64,000 bases of DNA from Hermetia illucens (GCF_905115235.1 NC_051849.1:135080712-135144711), one strand, 5' to 3'; numbered from the stretch's first letter, positions 1-11,973 are shown. The notes: generated from the letters alone by a model not told the origin. Made by a program: numbers and translations.

Positions 1-48
1 CAGCACCAAAAAATGAAAGTTTATTTAAAATGTTTCTTTAAGGACGCC

Positions 49-208
49 TTAGTCCATGATCCATGAATGCAAAAGGCGAGATCCTTTTTCAGATTGTATG
101 AGTGCCTTTTTCCCTCGTTTCAAGGTTTTGATGTCCCGCATACCGTCGATACGGTAAACCTGCTTCATAAAGTTTGTCAAATATTCACTTAATTCGTCAT
201 GCACACCC
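49..208 (-). CDS. C-terminal end of an unrecognised protein
   Basis: On the minus strand an open frame of about 50 codons ends in TAA at 49-51. It is rich in Lys/Arg, contains the stretch MRDIKTLKRGKKALIQSEKG, and ends HSWIMD. An AATAAA polyadenylation-like signal follows within about 30 nt (minus strand, near 20-26). The frame closes upstream near 210, so it would have to be a last exon or a broken gene; I see no convincing splice acceptor. Composition looks protein-like, but I do not recognise the family. It could equally be a decayed transposon gene. Confidence 0.35.
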
Positions 209-600
209 TTTCTTCACTTTCCCGAAAATTATTTTGTAAGATGGGGATAATGGTGTTGTATAGATGTTTTGTTCGCGGCAGTGATTCGCCGTTTTACTTT
301 GTGTTGTTGCCATTTATTGAAAGTAAGGCTCACTCCTTAATGGAGCATAGAGCATCCACACTGTCAAGACTGTGCTTTACTTACGCTATCATCACATTTA
401 ACATTGTGTAAATGATAAGCTCATAGCAACGAGACAAATTTTCTCGAAAATATCAACACATTGTGCGCTTGCAATTATTCGTGGCTTCTCTTTCCATTTG
501 ACTCACTGTGCTAAATACATTGTCGTGTCTTCATTGGTTTCGTCTACAGACCTTTTTTGCTTCGTACTTTTAGTTCAAGTCTTTTGTGGTTCGATAGGGC
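209..600. other. Stretch with nothing recognised
   Basis: AT-rich sequence between two minus-strand coding-like fragments. I see no motif, repeat or RNA gene here. Confidence 0.4.
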
Positions 601-702
601 TCATTTTATTTTTGAATCGGTTTCCGACATTAATAACGGAACCATCACCTTGATGTTGCCAACTTTTAATTCGCTTACATCGAGCTTCGGTGTCCCGTTT
701 TT
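601..702 (-). CDS. Short coding-like fragment, unrecognised
   Basis: The minus-strand frame reads TPKLDVSELKVGNIKVMVPL and ends shortly after in a TGA at 601-603. The sequence looks like protein rather than chance, but it is only about 34 codons. It is cut off upstream by the start of a dispersed repeat near 700. It may belong to the same decayed gene as the minus-strand frame at 49-208. No function is assigned. Confidence 0.25.
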   Translation of the reverse strand, partial: KNGTPKLDVSELKVGNIKVMVPLLMSETDSKIK

Positions 703-960
703 AAGGTTTTGTGGAAATCAAAACCTTATTAAAATCAATTCACTATCTCCCTGCCTCCAAAACGGCTGCACCGATTTAAACGAAATTTCGTGAACATATG
801 GGAACTAGGAAATCCCACGTAAACAGGGAGTAACATAAATTTAGATGGAGTGTAACTCATATATGGAAAAGGGGGATGTAATTTTTGTTACCTAATGTAC
901 TCGTGTGGGGTATCAAAAGGAAAGGCTCGATCAGTATTTAGGGAACGGTATTCCCCAATA
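700..960 (+). repeat. 0.8-kb dispersed repeat family, head fragment
   Basis: Starts with the family's head, AAGGTTTTGTGG followed by CAAAACCTTATTAAAATC, and continues through a diverged GTGTGGGGTATCAAA block. Compare the full copies at 9113-9925 and 49478-50240. This copy is strongly diverged and lacks the tail. Confidence 0.6.
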
Positions 961-1057
961 ATTCAAGATATGTTTCTGAATTTTCGAAACTTCATTTATC
1001 TAACATCAATTATTACAATTTGACCACAGCTCTCTAGAACGAATTGTAATACAAACA

Positions 1058-1404
1058 AATCGGGAAACCGGAAGCTGAGCGCTTCAGGTATGAAAGGTTT
1101 TGTTTGCTTCTTCTGTGAGTATATTTAAGTGTACAGCTATCCCATTTGTACGTAGCCCGTTATGTATATGCATTTAGCATGTCTGACTACCTACTTCAGT
1201 TTGATATTGATATTCAGTTGCAGTAAATTTACATGGTAAAGTCAACTTTGAGCTACTGTAATTTTCTTACAATAGTATGATTTGGATCAAACTTGGGGAT
1301 TTTATGCTTCATATTATATTTTATACTACTACCAACTTTTTTAACTCTAAGATACATTTAAGGGGGGTTTTGCTCAATTTCCCCAAAAATATGGTAATAT
1401 ACTA
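1058..1404 (-). repeat. 0.8-kb dispersed repeat family, tail fragment
   Basis: Begins CGGGAAACCGGAAGCTGAGC, the reverse complement of the family's 3' end, and runs back through TTTAAGGGGGGTTTTG to TATACTATTATT. It stops abruptly where the LINE at 1405 begins. The rest of the copy is not found beyond the LINE. Confidence 0.6.
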
Positions 1405-1674
1405 TTATTACCGCCCCTCCCTCACTGACCCCGTCTTTTGCCGCAGTGACCAGGGGTCACGCAAGACCCGAAACCCTTAGCCCTTTATCGCCTGCACATT
1501 CTTCTATTCCAAGGGGCTTCTTCATGGAAGCGAGGTCTCTATTCAATATGTCTTTCTCCTCGCTGTGGAGCACAATTTCCGACTTCTATCACAACTATCT
1601 CCGTCTCCCTCCTGAAGACAAACCCGAAGCGTACCTACAATTCCTCTTCAAATTGCTAGACAACCAAAATAAAG

Positions 1675-2400
1675 GTGCTCACACTAAACACTAATTCGCT
1701 CATTTCTAACGACAAACGTTTCGCTCTCCACAAGCTCTTAGAGGATTCCAATCCTAATCTCGCTCTCCTAAACGAAACCAGACTGGGGGAAGCCCCCAAC
1801 GTAAAATTACATGCTCCCGGTTACAGTACTTTCCGCAACGACGCGGGCAGAGGCACAGCCATACTAGTCAAAGCGGGACTAAGGGCAAATAGTATCCCAT
1901 CGGCTGCACTGGCAACAAATTGCCTATTAGCAGTAGTCAGACTTCCTGTCAGTGGTGGTGGCGTCCTCCGAGTCCTAATCGGCTCTCTCTACTTCCCGGG
2001 CGGCACAGGTCGTCACCTTACTCCCACTCTGAACGAACTCTGGGAAATCGCGAGCAGTTTCGACGCCTTCATCTTCGGCGGCGACCTCAACGCACGTATC
2101 TTGGGGCGACTCAGTCAACAACGAAAACGGCAAGTACTCTTCGATTGGTTCCAATCAGGTCCATTCCTTAGCGCGGACATCATTAACGCGGGAGTGCCAT
2201 CCTTTCCTTGTGGATCCTCTTTCCTTGACGGCTTTATAATCTCGTCCAATCTCTCAGCATGTGTCACTAGCTACTCCTCTCTAGCTAGCAGTCCACTCGG
2301 ACCATCGTGCCCTCAGCCTCTCTCTACATCTACAGCAAATTCTCCCTTCACTCCACCATCTGCACAAATGCAGATCTTTCAATCTGACAAACTGGGATGA
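1675..2400 (+). pseudogene. LINE AP-endonuclease domain (Jockey/CR1-type)
   Basis: The open frame begins VLTLNTNSLISNDKRFALHK and contains ALLNETRL and GGDLNAR. These match the early Asn, the Glu of the NETR motif and the GDxNA motif of LINE endonucleases. The domain would nick the target DNA to prime reverse transcription. There is no ATG at the start; the frame opens from GTG, so it is probably the N-terminal part of ORF2 without its true start. The frame is lost after 2400, before the RT domain. Sequence between 2400 and 2930 is coding-derived but frame-disrupted. Confidence 0.7.
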
Positions 2401-2931
2401 TTTCCAACGCGACTTAGACAGCGTGCTGGGCCCTCCCCTGGACAAATCGCGCCTCCACTCTAATGTTGAGTTAGATATATACATCCGGAAAGTGAAACTA
2501 CAATCGATAAACACGCCCCAGTTAAAGAACCTGGTTACTACAAATACAGGTGCCTTTCCCCCTCAACCCTCCTCTTAGTCCGCGATAGAAGCAGACTACT
2601 GCAGCGCAGGAAACGTTTATTTCACCGGTCACGGAACAGATGCAACGCTGACTACCGTCTCCTTACCTTTGCCCCTTTTCTTCCAGATGCCCGGCTGATA
2701 CAGTTAGAACAGGCCCGTTCGCCTCCTTCTTTACCTCCCTAGAAGAAGTCGAACTTGCAATCTCCCGGTGCAACAATAAAAAATTTTCGGGTCCCATGGC
2801 ATCTCGAACTTTGTTCTGTGTGCGCCTACCATCAGTGAACGGCGGTGGCCAACGGCCACTTCTCGGTATCTTAGAAATCCGCCCTCCTCATACCTATCCC
2901 TAAAAAGGGGTGCTCGGGCGATCTCAAAGAT

Positions 2932-4283
2932 GTGAGGCCCATCTCTCTTCTTTCCAATATTGGAAAAATCTTCGAACGTATCCTACTAAGCCACCTCAAT
3001 AGACACTACCCCGCCATCATTCCACTTAACCAATTCGACTTCGAAAACCTCAGATCCACCGAGCAGGCAATCATGTACCTGCAAGACCATATCCTCAATC
3101 AACTGGAAAACAGGCATTGCACCGTAGCCTGCGCCTTAGATCTCGAAAAGGCGTTTGATTCTGTTTGGAAAGAGGTATTGCTCTACAAACTAATCCAGTC
3201 CAATTGCCCCCTCCCCTTATTCAGAATCCTCTCAGATTTCATCTCCAACACAACTTGCCACGTGCGTTTCGATAGACTACGCTCCTGCGACTTCCCGGTG
3301 AACTCAGGAGTCCCTCAGGGATTCTACCTAGGCCCCAAACTTTTTAACATCTTCCTCCACGATATTCCCCTTCTTCCCGTAAACTTATCCCCCACGACAA
3401 CGGCAACTCAGGCAGCCCTTCTCCCGCCCTCTTCCCCCAACGACAATGGTCCTCCCGCGTCAGGAGGGATTCTCTTCGCCGATGACACCATCCTATATGC
3501 GAGTGGTCTCAGGCCCGCAATAGCCTCCCTCTCTCTTAATAGGGTCATCGCTTATTTCAATCGGTGGGCGCTTACCGTTAATTCGCTTAAGTCTGAGGTT
3601 ATTTGCTTCAGAAACCCCAGTGGGAAGTGCAACTGGCGCACAGTACCAGAAAGCAAAAACCTGCATTTACGCATTGCCAACCACACACTCAAGCCGAAAT
3701 CAAATACTATGATAAATACCTGGGAATCTCCCTCAACAACAAACTCAAATCCAACCCTCACGTTAGATCTGCTATCGCCAAAGCCTCTAAGGCCTCAGCT
3801 GCCTTAAAAAACCTCCTCTCATCCCGGGCCCTGTCCCCTGCCACCAAAACCCTTTTATACATTCGTCCAATCCTGACCTACGGTTTCCCAGCATCTACCT
3901 ACCCAGCTACCATGTCACCAAACGCAGCAGAAGCCCTCCAACGCTTTGAAAGTACGATACTCAGGAAATGCACGGCCAAATACAGAAGGCCAAACCTAAA
4001 ATTTCACCAAAACTCTCTTCTGTACGACCTTTCAGGGGTTTGCCCCATAATTTCGTACATGATCAAGTTGTCGCGCGTCAGACTGAAAAAGTCGCTGTCC
4101 CACCCTAACCCGCTGATAAAAAATCTCGCTAAATGCAATACACTATTACGCGAGCAGAGGTACTACGTGTCAGGGCTGACTCTCCTCTCGGACAGTAACT
4201 CTGCTCTCAACCATCACGCCTCCCCTCCCTCCTTCATCCCCTCCTTTTATCAAAGCTCCTCCCCGGACTTTCACAGAGGCTAA
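2932..4283 (+). pseudogene. LINE reverse transcriptase domain (Jockey/CR1-type)
   Basis: Two overlapping frames (2932-3807 and 3603-4283) together carry RT motifs. RPISLLSNIGKIFER is motif 2, ALDLEKAFDSVW carries the first catalytic Asp, NSGVPQG is motif 4, and LFADDTILYASG is the catalytic F/YADD box. GISLNNKLKSNPHVR and the following residues are the usual post-RT thumb region. The frame change falls near 3600-3800, after the catalytic box. The enzyme would copy LINE RNA into DNA at the nicked target; this copy cannot make it in one piece. Confidence 0.8.
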
Positions 4284-5040
4284 ACACGTAAATCCAATGT
4301 TCTGGCAGTCAATCCCCGCGCAGGTGTAGATCACCTTCTATTATTTTTTCTTTACTTAGTCCAGATTAAGACAATAGACACTAATTAGCCTGTACCTAAT
4401 GTAATACCTCCAAGCATTAATTTCTTCCCTAAATTAAGGTCACTTCTTCTACCAATTAAGCCCCACAATACATGCCCCGCAATCCCAAAGTCCTTTTCAT
4501 CCCTCCCGCCTTGGGTCACTGTCCTCGCACAGGCCCAAATAGAGTAAAAGGTAGCCCTTTCTCAGAATGCTAACACCATCAAGAAAGGACTGCGCTTTAC
4601 TCCAATCAATCAATCATTAATCAATCCTGTCCACCGGTGCCTAAAAAACGCCCTTTTTCCTGTTTCCCAGTACAGAGTACTATTTTATGTTATGTGTGTT
4701 TAGTTGTAAGTTATAAATTATTCTTAGGTTTAAGCACATGTTATGTCAAATGAGCACTGACATGCACCACTTTTTCACTTTATAACATGTAACCGGCTGT
4801 CCCGGATATTTCCGTAGGTTAGCGTCACGCTTGAGCTTTTAAGTTATTATTCCTTTTGTACCGCACATGTATTTCTTTTCTTTGCTCAATAAATAAATCT
4901 GAAATGTACCGGTTGTTTGCTAATGAACAAGCTTTCATAGGCGTCCAGCTGGTTAATTTTCCTTACCTGTTTTAAAACTTTCAAATCATCGGAGCTTATT
5001 TTTTGGCCGCATTCTGGATTTTGTAGGTTTTCGGGAGTAC

Positions 5041-5460
5041 TTGACAGCCAACTCTGCCTCCTTCTTATGTTCCCTAAATCTGGTAGTTATCCAAAATATG
5101 CTGGATAAAATCAACACGCTACACCCTAAAACAACCTTCACTCATGAGATTGAAGTTAACAATCAATTGCCTTTCTTAGATTTATTAATCAAACGTCAAA
5201 ACGGACAATTTTCTTTTTCTATTTTCAAGAAACCCACCAGCACCCAGCGTAGAATCCCTGCCATTTCGTTCCATAGCTACCAGCATAAAATGGCAGCTTA
5301 TATCACGATGATCGACCACCTCCCTAACAATTCCACTCACAGAGGAAGACTATCGGAGCGAAAAACTCTACATTATGGACACTGCAAGGAAGAACAAACT
5401 TACCTATGAGCAGACTTGTTAGCACTGATGAATGGACCAAGTGGTTCCCGAAATATCGGC
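5041..5460 (+). pseudogene. Penelope-like element reverse transcriptase fragment
   Basis: The frame reads MLDKINTLHPKTTFTHEIE, then NNQLPFLDLLIKRQNGQFSF and IFKKPTSTQR, then HSYQHKMAAYITMI. This wording (LPFLDVLI, YRKPTxTxR, SFHPxxxK) is typical of the RT thumb region of Penelope-like elements. The homology continues in a second frame near 5330-5415 (LTEEDYRSEKLYIMDTARKN), so there is one frameshift. No GIY-YIG endonuclease is seen downstream. It is an isolated piece of an old insertion. Confidence 0.6.
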
Positions 5461-6572
5461 ATTTGCAAGAATAAATGTCTACACCAACGAAAAAGAAACA
5501 ACAAGTTTTTTATTATTTCAGAAAATTCTTTTCTGGACAGTCCATCAAACGGAGAGAAGAAGAGCATAACCCTTTTATAAAAGAAAGTAAATATCAATGC
5601 AACCCACAACTTGGAAGACCTGCTGGCAGTTTTTTTTTCGATTTTGTTAAGACAACCCCCCAATGGTTACCACATGGGAAAAAGAGATACGACTTTTTGA
5701 TATTTTTTTTCATTGAATAATCGTTGATGTTATGATTCCAAAAATGCTGTTAGTAGAAAATAAGGCTATGATAAAAACAATAGTGACTACAAAAAATGTG
5801 GTAATAAAAATGATGCTTTATTTCGAGACCAATATTGAGTATTAAAATAACTACGTCTTTAACTTAAACACTTTCAATGAAAGAATACTTGCGTTCGTGA
5901 ATTGTAATAACTAATGTCGAAGACAATTACATAAAAAATATTACAGAAAACATTGATGGAACTGCACTTCATAAGACATTCTACTGTTTTTCTTACTTCT
6001 TAGGAAAATATATGTATGATTTGTTCGGTTTATGTTACATAAACTAACTCTAGATTTGTCATTTTCAGCTCTTCTACTTATAATACGTTCAATACTTTCT
6101 CTTTTATAACTGCTGCGTTCAAGGCTTATGATTACTGAACTTTTTCATTTGGATAAATGCCTTTTCTAAACGTGTTGTCTTTCCTACTACACTGATGTGA
6201 ATATTATCTCAGAATATATTCTTAAATCGAATATCATTAAGCGGTTCATACAAATCTTTGAATCTTTTTAACTGAAACATGTTAATATCATGCACTTTGG
6301 TGTTGGCTTTAGTATTACATTTTGAGACAAAACAGAACTTGGTCCGACCAGGACCCACCTTATTTAAATATTATTGACTTTTTAGCTATTGTTGTATTTC
6401 AAATTATCTGGTATTAAGGTAAAAGTCCCTGATGTATATAACAGCGTGTTTTTCATACGAAGACGCGTAAAATAAGTACTTTCATTTTGTAAATCAAAAA
6501 TACTATAAAATATGTATCTTATATATGGCAATAATCCTCTAACATACATAAAACTCTGCACTTAGCTAAAAA
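5461..6572. other. AT-rich intergenic and 3' flank of the zinc-finger gene
   Basis: No coding signal stands out. The part next to 6572 is presumably the 3' untranslated region of the minus-strand zinc-finger gene, but I cannot fix its end. Confidence 0.4.
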
Positions 6573-8423
6573 CTAATTCATTTGACGATTCCGCATATCA
6601 CGCAGTACATTCTCATGCTTATCCACTGCATGCTGATGCATTTCAAATGTATTCCTGAATAGCGCGCCACAGACAAGGCAAGCTAAACCTTCGCTACGAT
6701 CGTTATCAATATGATATTGTATGTGTTTGTTCAAGTAGGACTGCTGGCTGTAGGATTTTCGGCAAATATGGCATGAATATGGCTTTTCGCCGCTGTGTAT
6801 CTTCATATGAACAGTGAGGCTGGACGCTTGCGTAAACGATTTATCACAAATTTTACAATGGAATGGACGTTCTCCGGTGTGTATCCGCATATGCGTGTTT
6901 AAGCTGCCAGGTTGCGTGAATGATTTCTCGCAGATGGAACATTGGAAGGGTTTCTCCCCTGTATGGCATTTCATGTGCTGTACTAGCTCACTAGAATGTT
7001 TGTAAGCTTTACGGCAAATGGAGCATTGGTAGACAAGATCATAAGAATGAAGACGCATATGTTCAGCAAGCATGCTTGAGTGCTTAAATTCTTTATCACA
7101 TTCAGTGCAAGCGAAAGTGTTTCCCTCGGCGTGCGCTTTCAGATGCAGTACTAAGCTGCTCGAATTTATAAAACCTGCAAATGAGAAAACCATTGGTTTA
7201 TGATTAGAAAATATTTGCATCTTTTTAAGTGTTATTCAATCCTCGAGGTCACCGCGCCGCGAAAGTTATTCATCAACCGTGACACTTCGCGTGCTACTGA
7301 CATTCGAAGTCTTAGAATTTGCACTGAAGTGACAACGTTGACCTATTATAACTTTGTTAATAATAATTCCATTTCCGGGAATAATTGAATTTTCTCGAAA
7401 TTACATTGCGCAGAACACTTAAAGCAGCGAATAAAATTACATGAAAAGGTGCTTGACCGGCACACCACGGAGCGCTATTTTACGTACCGTGCCAAGTAAA
7501 GGATTTCACCAACTATATTTAAATAGCTCTACAATTGACATGTACTTACCTTTGTCACATAAATGGCATTGATGTGGTTTCTTTACCGCATGCGACCTCA
7601 GATGCACCATGAGACTGCTAGATTGTGTGAAAGCTTTCGAGCAAATATCACATTTATAAGGTTTTTCGCCACTATGTATACGAATATGGGTATTCAAGCT
7701 ACCAATATGAGTGAATGTTTTATCACAAATGGAACATTGATACGGTTTGTTCAAAGTATGTGATCGTACGTGTTTTGCCAGATCTCCCGCATTCTGGAAA
7801 GACTTCTCACACTGCGAGCATTGGAAGCAGTTATTAATGAGCTGTCGTGAGTCGACTTTTTCGCGGCGGTTGCGTCGTTCATCCTGCCTGCCCAATTGTT
7901 CTGGAAGCTGACGTGCATAAAGTCCGTGCAAAGCTTCTCGCGGCATGTGCTGTGGGAAAATTCCGGTGCTAGATCCGGAAGAATTTTCATCATCGTGTTC
8001 CATCATTTGGGGACTGGGTGACGACTGTTCTCCTCTTTCACTTTTGTTATTTAAGGGCTGTTGTTTCATTTTCGAATTCGTTGGGAACTCATATAACCGT
8101 AGACGATCATCTTCATCATCATCATCGTCAGAATGCACCAATTCACAAATTGGCTCCATGATACTGGAATACTCGAAAGAATCTTCATCGTCTTCGTCCA
8201 TTTCTTCATTTTTCAATTGTTGATGTCCGTTTAGATTCGAGTGGCACTTGCTCATATGTTGGTACAACATTTGAGGATTGTCGAAAACATCACCACAACA
8301 CATACAATGAAACGTTAAATCTGGTCCAGAAAAACGTTGTTCATTGGAAGATTTCATAATTGGCGTTATTGTCAGCGGAAGGTTTGGATTAATGCCGTGA
8401 AACGGGGAGATGTGTACTTCCAT
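6573..8423 (-). CDS. C2H2 zinc-finger protein, 11 fingers (two coding exons)
   Basis: A predicted nuclear DNA-binding protein of 491 residues from exons 8423-7550 and 7174-6573. The splice joins TGTGACAAAG (donor GTAAGT) to GTTTTATAAATTC (acceptor TTTGCAG) in phase and restores finger 5 (CHLCDK/GFINSSSL). An atypical N-terminal finger (CMCCGDVFDN) is followed by a linker with an Asp/Glu run (HSDDDDDEDD) and a Ser-rich stretch. A run of classical fingers then follows with TGEKPF/SGEKPY-type linkers. The last finger (CLVCGALF) is less canonical. ATG at 8421-8423 is chosen because the frame upstream crosses a splice acceptor (TTTTTCAG, ending at 8454), implying a 5'UTR intron. Target and orthologue are not assigned. 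Confidence 0.9.
7175..7549 (-). other. Intron of the zinc-finger gene
   Basis: 375-bp intron with GT at 7549 and AG at 7175 on the minus strand. Near 7340-7400 it holds a short fragment of the 0.8-kb repeat family (TATAACTTTGTTAATAATAA). Confidence 0.75.
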
Positions 8424-9112
8424 TTTTACCAAAGTACAAAATTGTATATTTAACCTGAAAAATATAAAACCATATTTAAGTGACATGTTGCAGTGTTTAA
8501 TAAATATTCTAAAATTATCGTAATTAAAGAAAAATCAAACATGCGGGAAAAGTACAAAATAATCAAAATTTGCTCAGATCTCTGCATGGCATTGTGACAG
8601 GAGGTCAATTGCGATAACAGACTGCACAAAAAATCATGTGCCATGCTTCCATATACACGGCTCCAAGATAATGCTTTGTATTCAGTTGGTCCCAGCTTGT
8701 GTAGTGTAACACAAGCTGTTAAAATCGAATGAAACAACAGCCAATGTTGGTTAACCAGCACTTTATGATGAAGTAAAAAATTAGACCGATTTATCGATCG
8801 TCTTATAAGATGATCAGTTCTTAAGGCGGGGGAATATTTAATGGCATTTATTGGTATGATATTCATAAAATAAAATATACACACACATCGCGGCTTTGCA
8901 CATTATGAGAAATATCAAATTAAATGGCACTAAATGCAACTCAAATAGTGTCTTTCGCAGTTCTCAAAACGAATTCATTTAAGTTACTTATATTCAAAAG
9001 TAACTGCCGAAAAAACGAAAAATTCCACCAAATTGCGTGGTACAGTGTATTTGAGAGCTCCCTTACTGCACACGTATGCACGCATGCATCAGGCGAAAGG
9101 TATTTACTTTTT
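8424..9112 (-). other. 5' untranslated region and upstream flank of the zinc-finger gene
   Basis: The sequence just upstream of the ATG is 5'UTR back to about 8454, where a minus-strand acceptor suggests an upstream non-coding exon. I cannot place that exon or the promoter. No other feature is seen up to the repeat at 9113. Confidence 0.45.
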
Positions 9113-9925
9113 TAAGGTTTTGTGTAAACACAAAACCTTATTAAAATCGGTTTACTGTTTGTCTGTCCGTCACACGCATTTTTCTCGTAGGCGGTTATAG
9201 CGATTGACACCAGATTTGGTAGAAAGGTGGGAACTGTGAACGCTCACGCATATAGTGAGTTACATCCTTTTACGACGAATTTAAGGGAGGTCCCCATACA
9301 TGCAAAAGGGGGTGTACATTATTTTTCATCAAATATAGTCATGTGGGGTATCAAATTAAAGGTCTCGGCTAGTTCTTTTCGAAGCCGGTTAGTTTTAACT
9401 TTTTTTGAAAAGGTGGGAAGTGCGGGGGTTTGAAAGTGGTCATTTCTTTAACGAATCCATTCGCAGGAACTACCAAACCGAAAAATCTGAAAAAAATCAG
9501 GGGACTGCCACTATATGGTGTCTAGGCTCCGAAATACCCTACATACCGATACCTGTTCAAATAAAGTTAACAATAGTACTTACTATAATTTTTAGTAATT
9601 GAAAGGAAAACCCCCCTTAAGTTCACCTTAGAATCACAAAATTTTGCAGCAATCTAGGTTACAGCATAGAGCATGATGCCAAATTTGGTGAAAATCGCAC
9701 TATTACTAACAAAGTTATACTAGGTCAAAACTGTCGCTCCTCTGCAAATTCAAGACTATGAATGTCAACATCACTTGAAAGTGAATATTCTCACATAATA
9801 TATGCATATTTTACCGGCTACATGCTAATGGGACAAATGCACACTCAAATCTCTTTATAAAAGAAATACACAAAACCTTTCATACTTGAAGCGTATGAAA
9901 GCCGGTTTCCCGACTTTTCCAATAT
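9113..9925 (+). repeat. 0.8-kb dispersed repeat family, near-complete copy
   Basis: The head is a small hairpin: AAGGTTTTGTGT, two bases, then ACACAAAACCTT. It is followed by ATTAAAATCGGTTTACTG, a CTGTCTGT-like stretch, GGTGGGAACTGTGAACGCTC, and a GTGGGGTATCAAA block. The tail is ACACAAAACCTTTCATAC, then CCGGTTTCCCGAC. The AAGGTTTTGTGT word recurs inverted at both ends. No protein is encoded. Class unknown; a non-autonomous DNA element is possible. Confidence 0.75.
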
Positions 9926-10015
9926 AAAAACTAAAACTGGAAATACACATACATTTCAATATTCAAAAAAAAAATATTTATTTTATTATTCTGTTAAGGG
10001 AAGTTGCACATCGTC

Positions 10016-11232
10016 TTAAGGGGGCACCTCGATTTTATTTTTTTGGAAAAATCGATATCCCCAAAACACTAGTTTTGCGTTCAGTATACATTCAGAAACA
10101 TAGTACAAAAGTTTATTTAAGTCTACGCACTCTAAAGATGTATCCATAGCGTATATCCTGAGTGCGCGCGAAAGTGTGATTTGGGAGGGATTCAAACAGC
10201 TGGCGATCGGAGAGGTATAGTTGCTTTTAGTATGCACATTCCCGCTCCATTCTAAATTTATACATCTGACACTCGTTTTTGTTGATACTTAGAAGCATTG
10301 AAAGTATTAATTTCTTTCAAATTAGTTGTGTTAACAGTTATTTACCTATATTTGTGCACTTTGAGCAAAAATCGTAAAAAAAGAAGTTTTTGGGTAATCA
10401 ATTTACGAGTGAGCGTGATGAAAGTGTGGTTAGTGCATCTGCTAAGAAAACTCCGTTGAAGATGTGAGGAATGGTATTTGGGCAATTTTCTACCACAAGA
10501 TTTCGACTGATGATAAGCCTCAACATACGAGTTGGCCTGCTGGGTCAGACTCACGGTGTAAATCCAGATTTGCTAAGTTTGAAAATTTTGTGCACTCTCC
10601 AGCGCTAGATGAAGAGACCTTTATAAAAAAAGATTTATGAAGATCTTACCACCAACGATCTACTAGAAAAGTGCATCGGAGCACACACACAAAACACAAA
10701 TAAAAGCTTCAACGCTTATGTTTGGAATATAGCTCAAAAACACATATTTCCTAGAAAGACAATCGCTGAAATTACAACCTATTATGCTGTGTGCGTTTTT
10801 AATGAAAGACTTCAAACTTTATTAAAAATCATGGAAACCATGGGTATTTTGATTGGCAACACAGCAGCGGACTTTGTGCAGAGACAGCATTCGGATCAAG
10901 CAAGGCAATCAAAAGAACGCCGAATGAAGCTTAGGAAGGTTAAGGCACGGGAAAATGACTTTTTTGATTGAGTGTAAGATGTTTAGCGACTTACTTATAA
11001 TTTAGCATGCATTTGGAATTTTTGATTTCCGAGGTCTCTGAATCGAGAAATCATGTCAACCAGGACTGTTGTGGCAGCCATTCTGGGTCACATTGGATTA
11101 TAAAAATTAAAAAAAAAATGTATACTTTAATAAGTATTTTTGCATTTGTGGAAAAATTGTAGGATGATAAAAAAATTTACTGTAAAAAAAATTCTAGAAA
11201 ATATGTGCAAAAGACTAGAGATGCCCCCTTAA
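10016..11232 (+). mobile_element. TTAA-flanked DNA transposon, Kolobok-like, decayed
   Basis: TTAA stands at both ends (10016-10019 and 11229-11232). Inside it, GGGGGCACCTC at the left faces GAGATGCCCCC at the right, an 11-bp terminal inverted repeat with one mismatch. The 1209-bp body holds a transposase-like frame at 10627-10971. TTAA targets are used by Kolobok and piggyBac elements. The coding piece is not piggyBac-like, and I favour Kolobok with moderate confidence. Most of the transposase is missing or unreadable, so this is an internally deleted copy. Confidence 0.7.
10627..10971 (+). pseudogene. C-terminal part of a Kolobok/Mutator-like transposase
   Basis: 114 uninterrupted codons: YEDLTTNDLLEKCIGAHTQN, then NAYVWNIAQKHIFPRKT, AVCVFNERLQTLLKIMETMG and a basic tail RRMKLRKVKAREN. 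The pattern (EDLTxxxLLxKCxxGxTQNxNE, then VWxxxPKxxF, then AVxxFNxGxxxxLKxMExMG) is one I know from a widespread insect transposon protein usually found in uncharacterised entries. There is no start codon in frame, and the catalytic N-terminal part is absent. It sits wholly inside the TTAA-bounded element. Confidence 0.6.
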
Positions 11233-11973
11233 AAGGACTATTGCGCCCCACCTCGGTAACATACAGTAGCGACGAAGAAAAAAAAACACAGAAAGCATTT
11301 TTTTCGGATAGGTGGTTCTGGTTTCGATTAAAAGTGTTATCTGACGGACCTTTTTAAGATTTTGGATGAAACCCACACATGCGAAAGAGAGGTGTGATGT
11401 ATGGGGTATAAAATAAAAGGGTTTGATTGGGTGAAACATGGGGAAGTGTCAAAACTAATTTCGCGTATGAAATTTCAAGGACGATGGTGAAATATTGTTT
11501 CGTGCCTCGCTGCACAAACAACTCCACAAAAACTCCGCTGAAAGTTTTAGTTTAGTATTATTTCCCCCAAAGCCGTCCGTCGTCCTTGCACAACAACTAC
11601 ACTCCCCCCAATGCATTGTCTCTAGAACTTTTACATTAATTTAATTTCTCACACTTGTAAAATGGAAAATATGTTTAAACCAATCGATAGAGGCAAATAT
11701 TAATCAACATTATTCTTAGTATAATTAATATGCGGTAAATAACATATTGAACTCTCGGTTTTGATACCTTTCTTTCTGGGACCTTGTACTAGTCAGAACA
11801 GGCTATATAGCCTGTTACTGTACGTTATGTTACGCTGAATTGAAGAATTTTCCATTTTTCTGTTAAAAATTGATTTATTACTTCAGAAGTAACAAGTAAC
11901 AAACACTAAATCTTACGCTTTCACGCAAAAGATTCATATTTTTCGTTCCATGACGTCACATGAAGTGTCAGCC
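11233..11973. other. Stretch with nothing recognised
   Basis: About 740 bp without coding signal. A GGGTATAAAATAAAAGGG-like word near 11403 recalls the 0.8-kb repeat family, but the match is too short to claim. Confidence 0.35.

Larger units (their letters stand above)
1405..4905 (+). mobile_element. Non-LTR retrotransposon (LINE), Jockey/CR1-type, broken
   Basis: An AP-endonuclease-like region (1675-2400) is followed by a reverse transcriptase (2932 onward) and a non-coding 3' region. The 3' region carries (TCAA)-like repeats near 4605 and ends in AATAAATAAATCTG near 4890. This order (endonuclease, RT, untranslated tail with short repeats) is that of APE-type LINEs. Its reading frame is interrupted several times and no ORF1 is seen, so it is an old, inactive copy. 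The clade is not settled: RT wording such as RPISLLSNIGKIFERILLSH fits the Jockey/CR1/I group. Both boundaries are estimates. Confidence 0.8.

Noticed and set aside
7945-8223. Plus-strand Ser-rich frame
   Set aside because: Shadow of the acidic and Ser-rich linker of the minus-strand zinc-finger gene.
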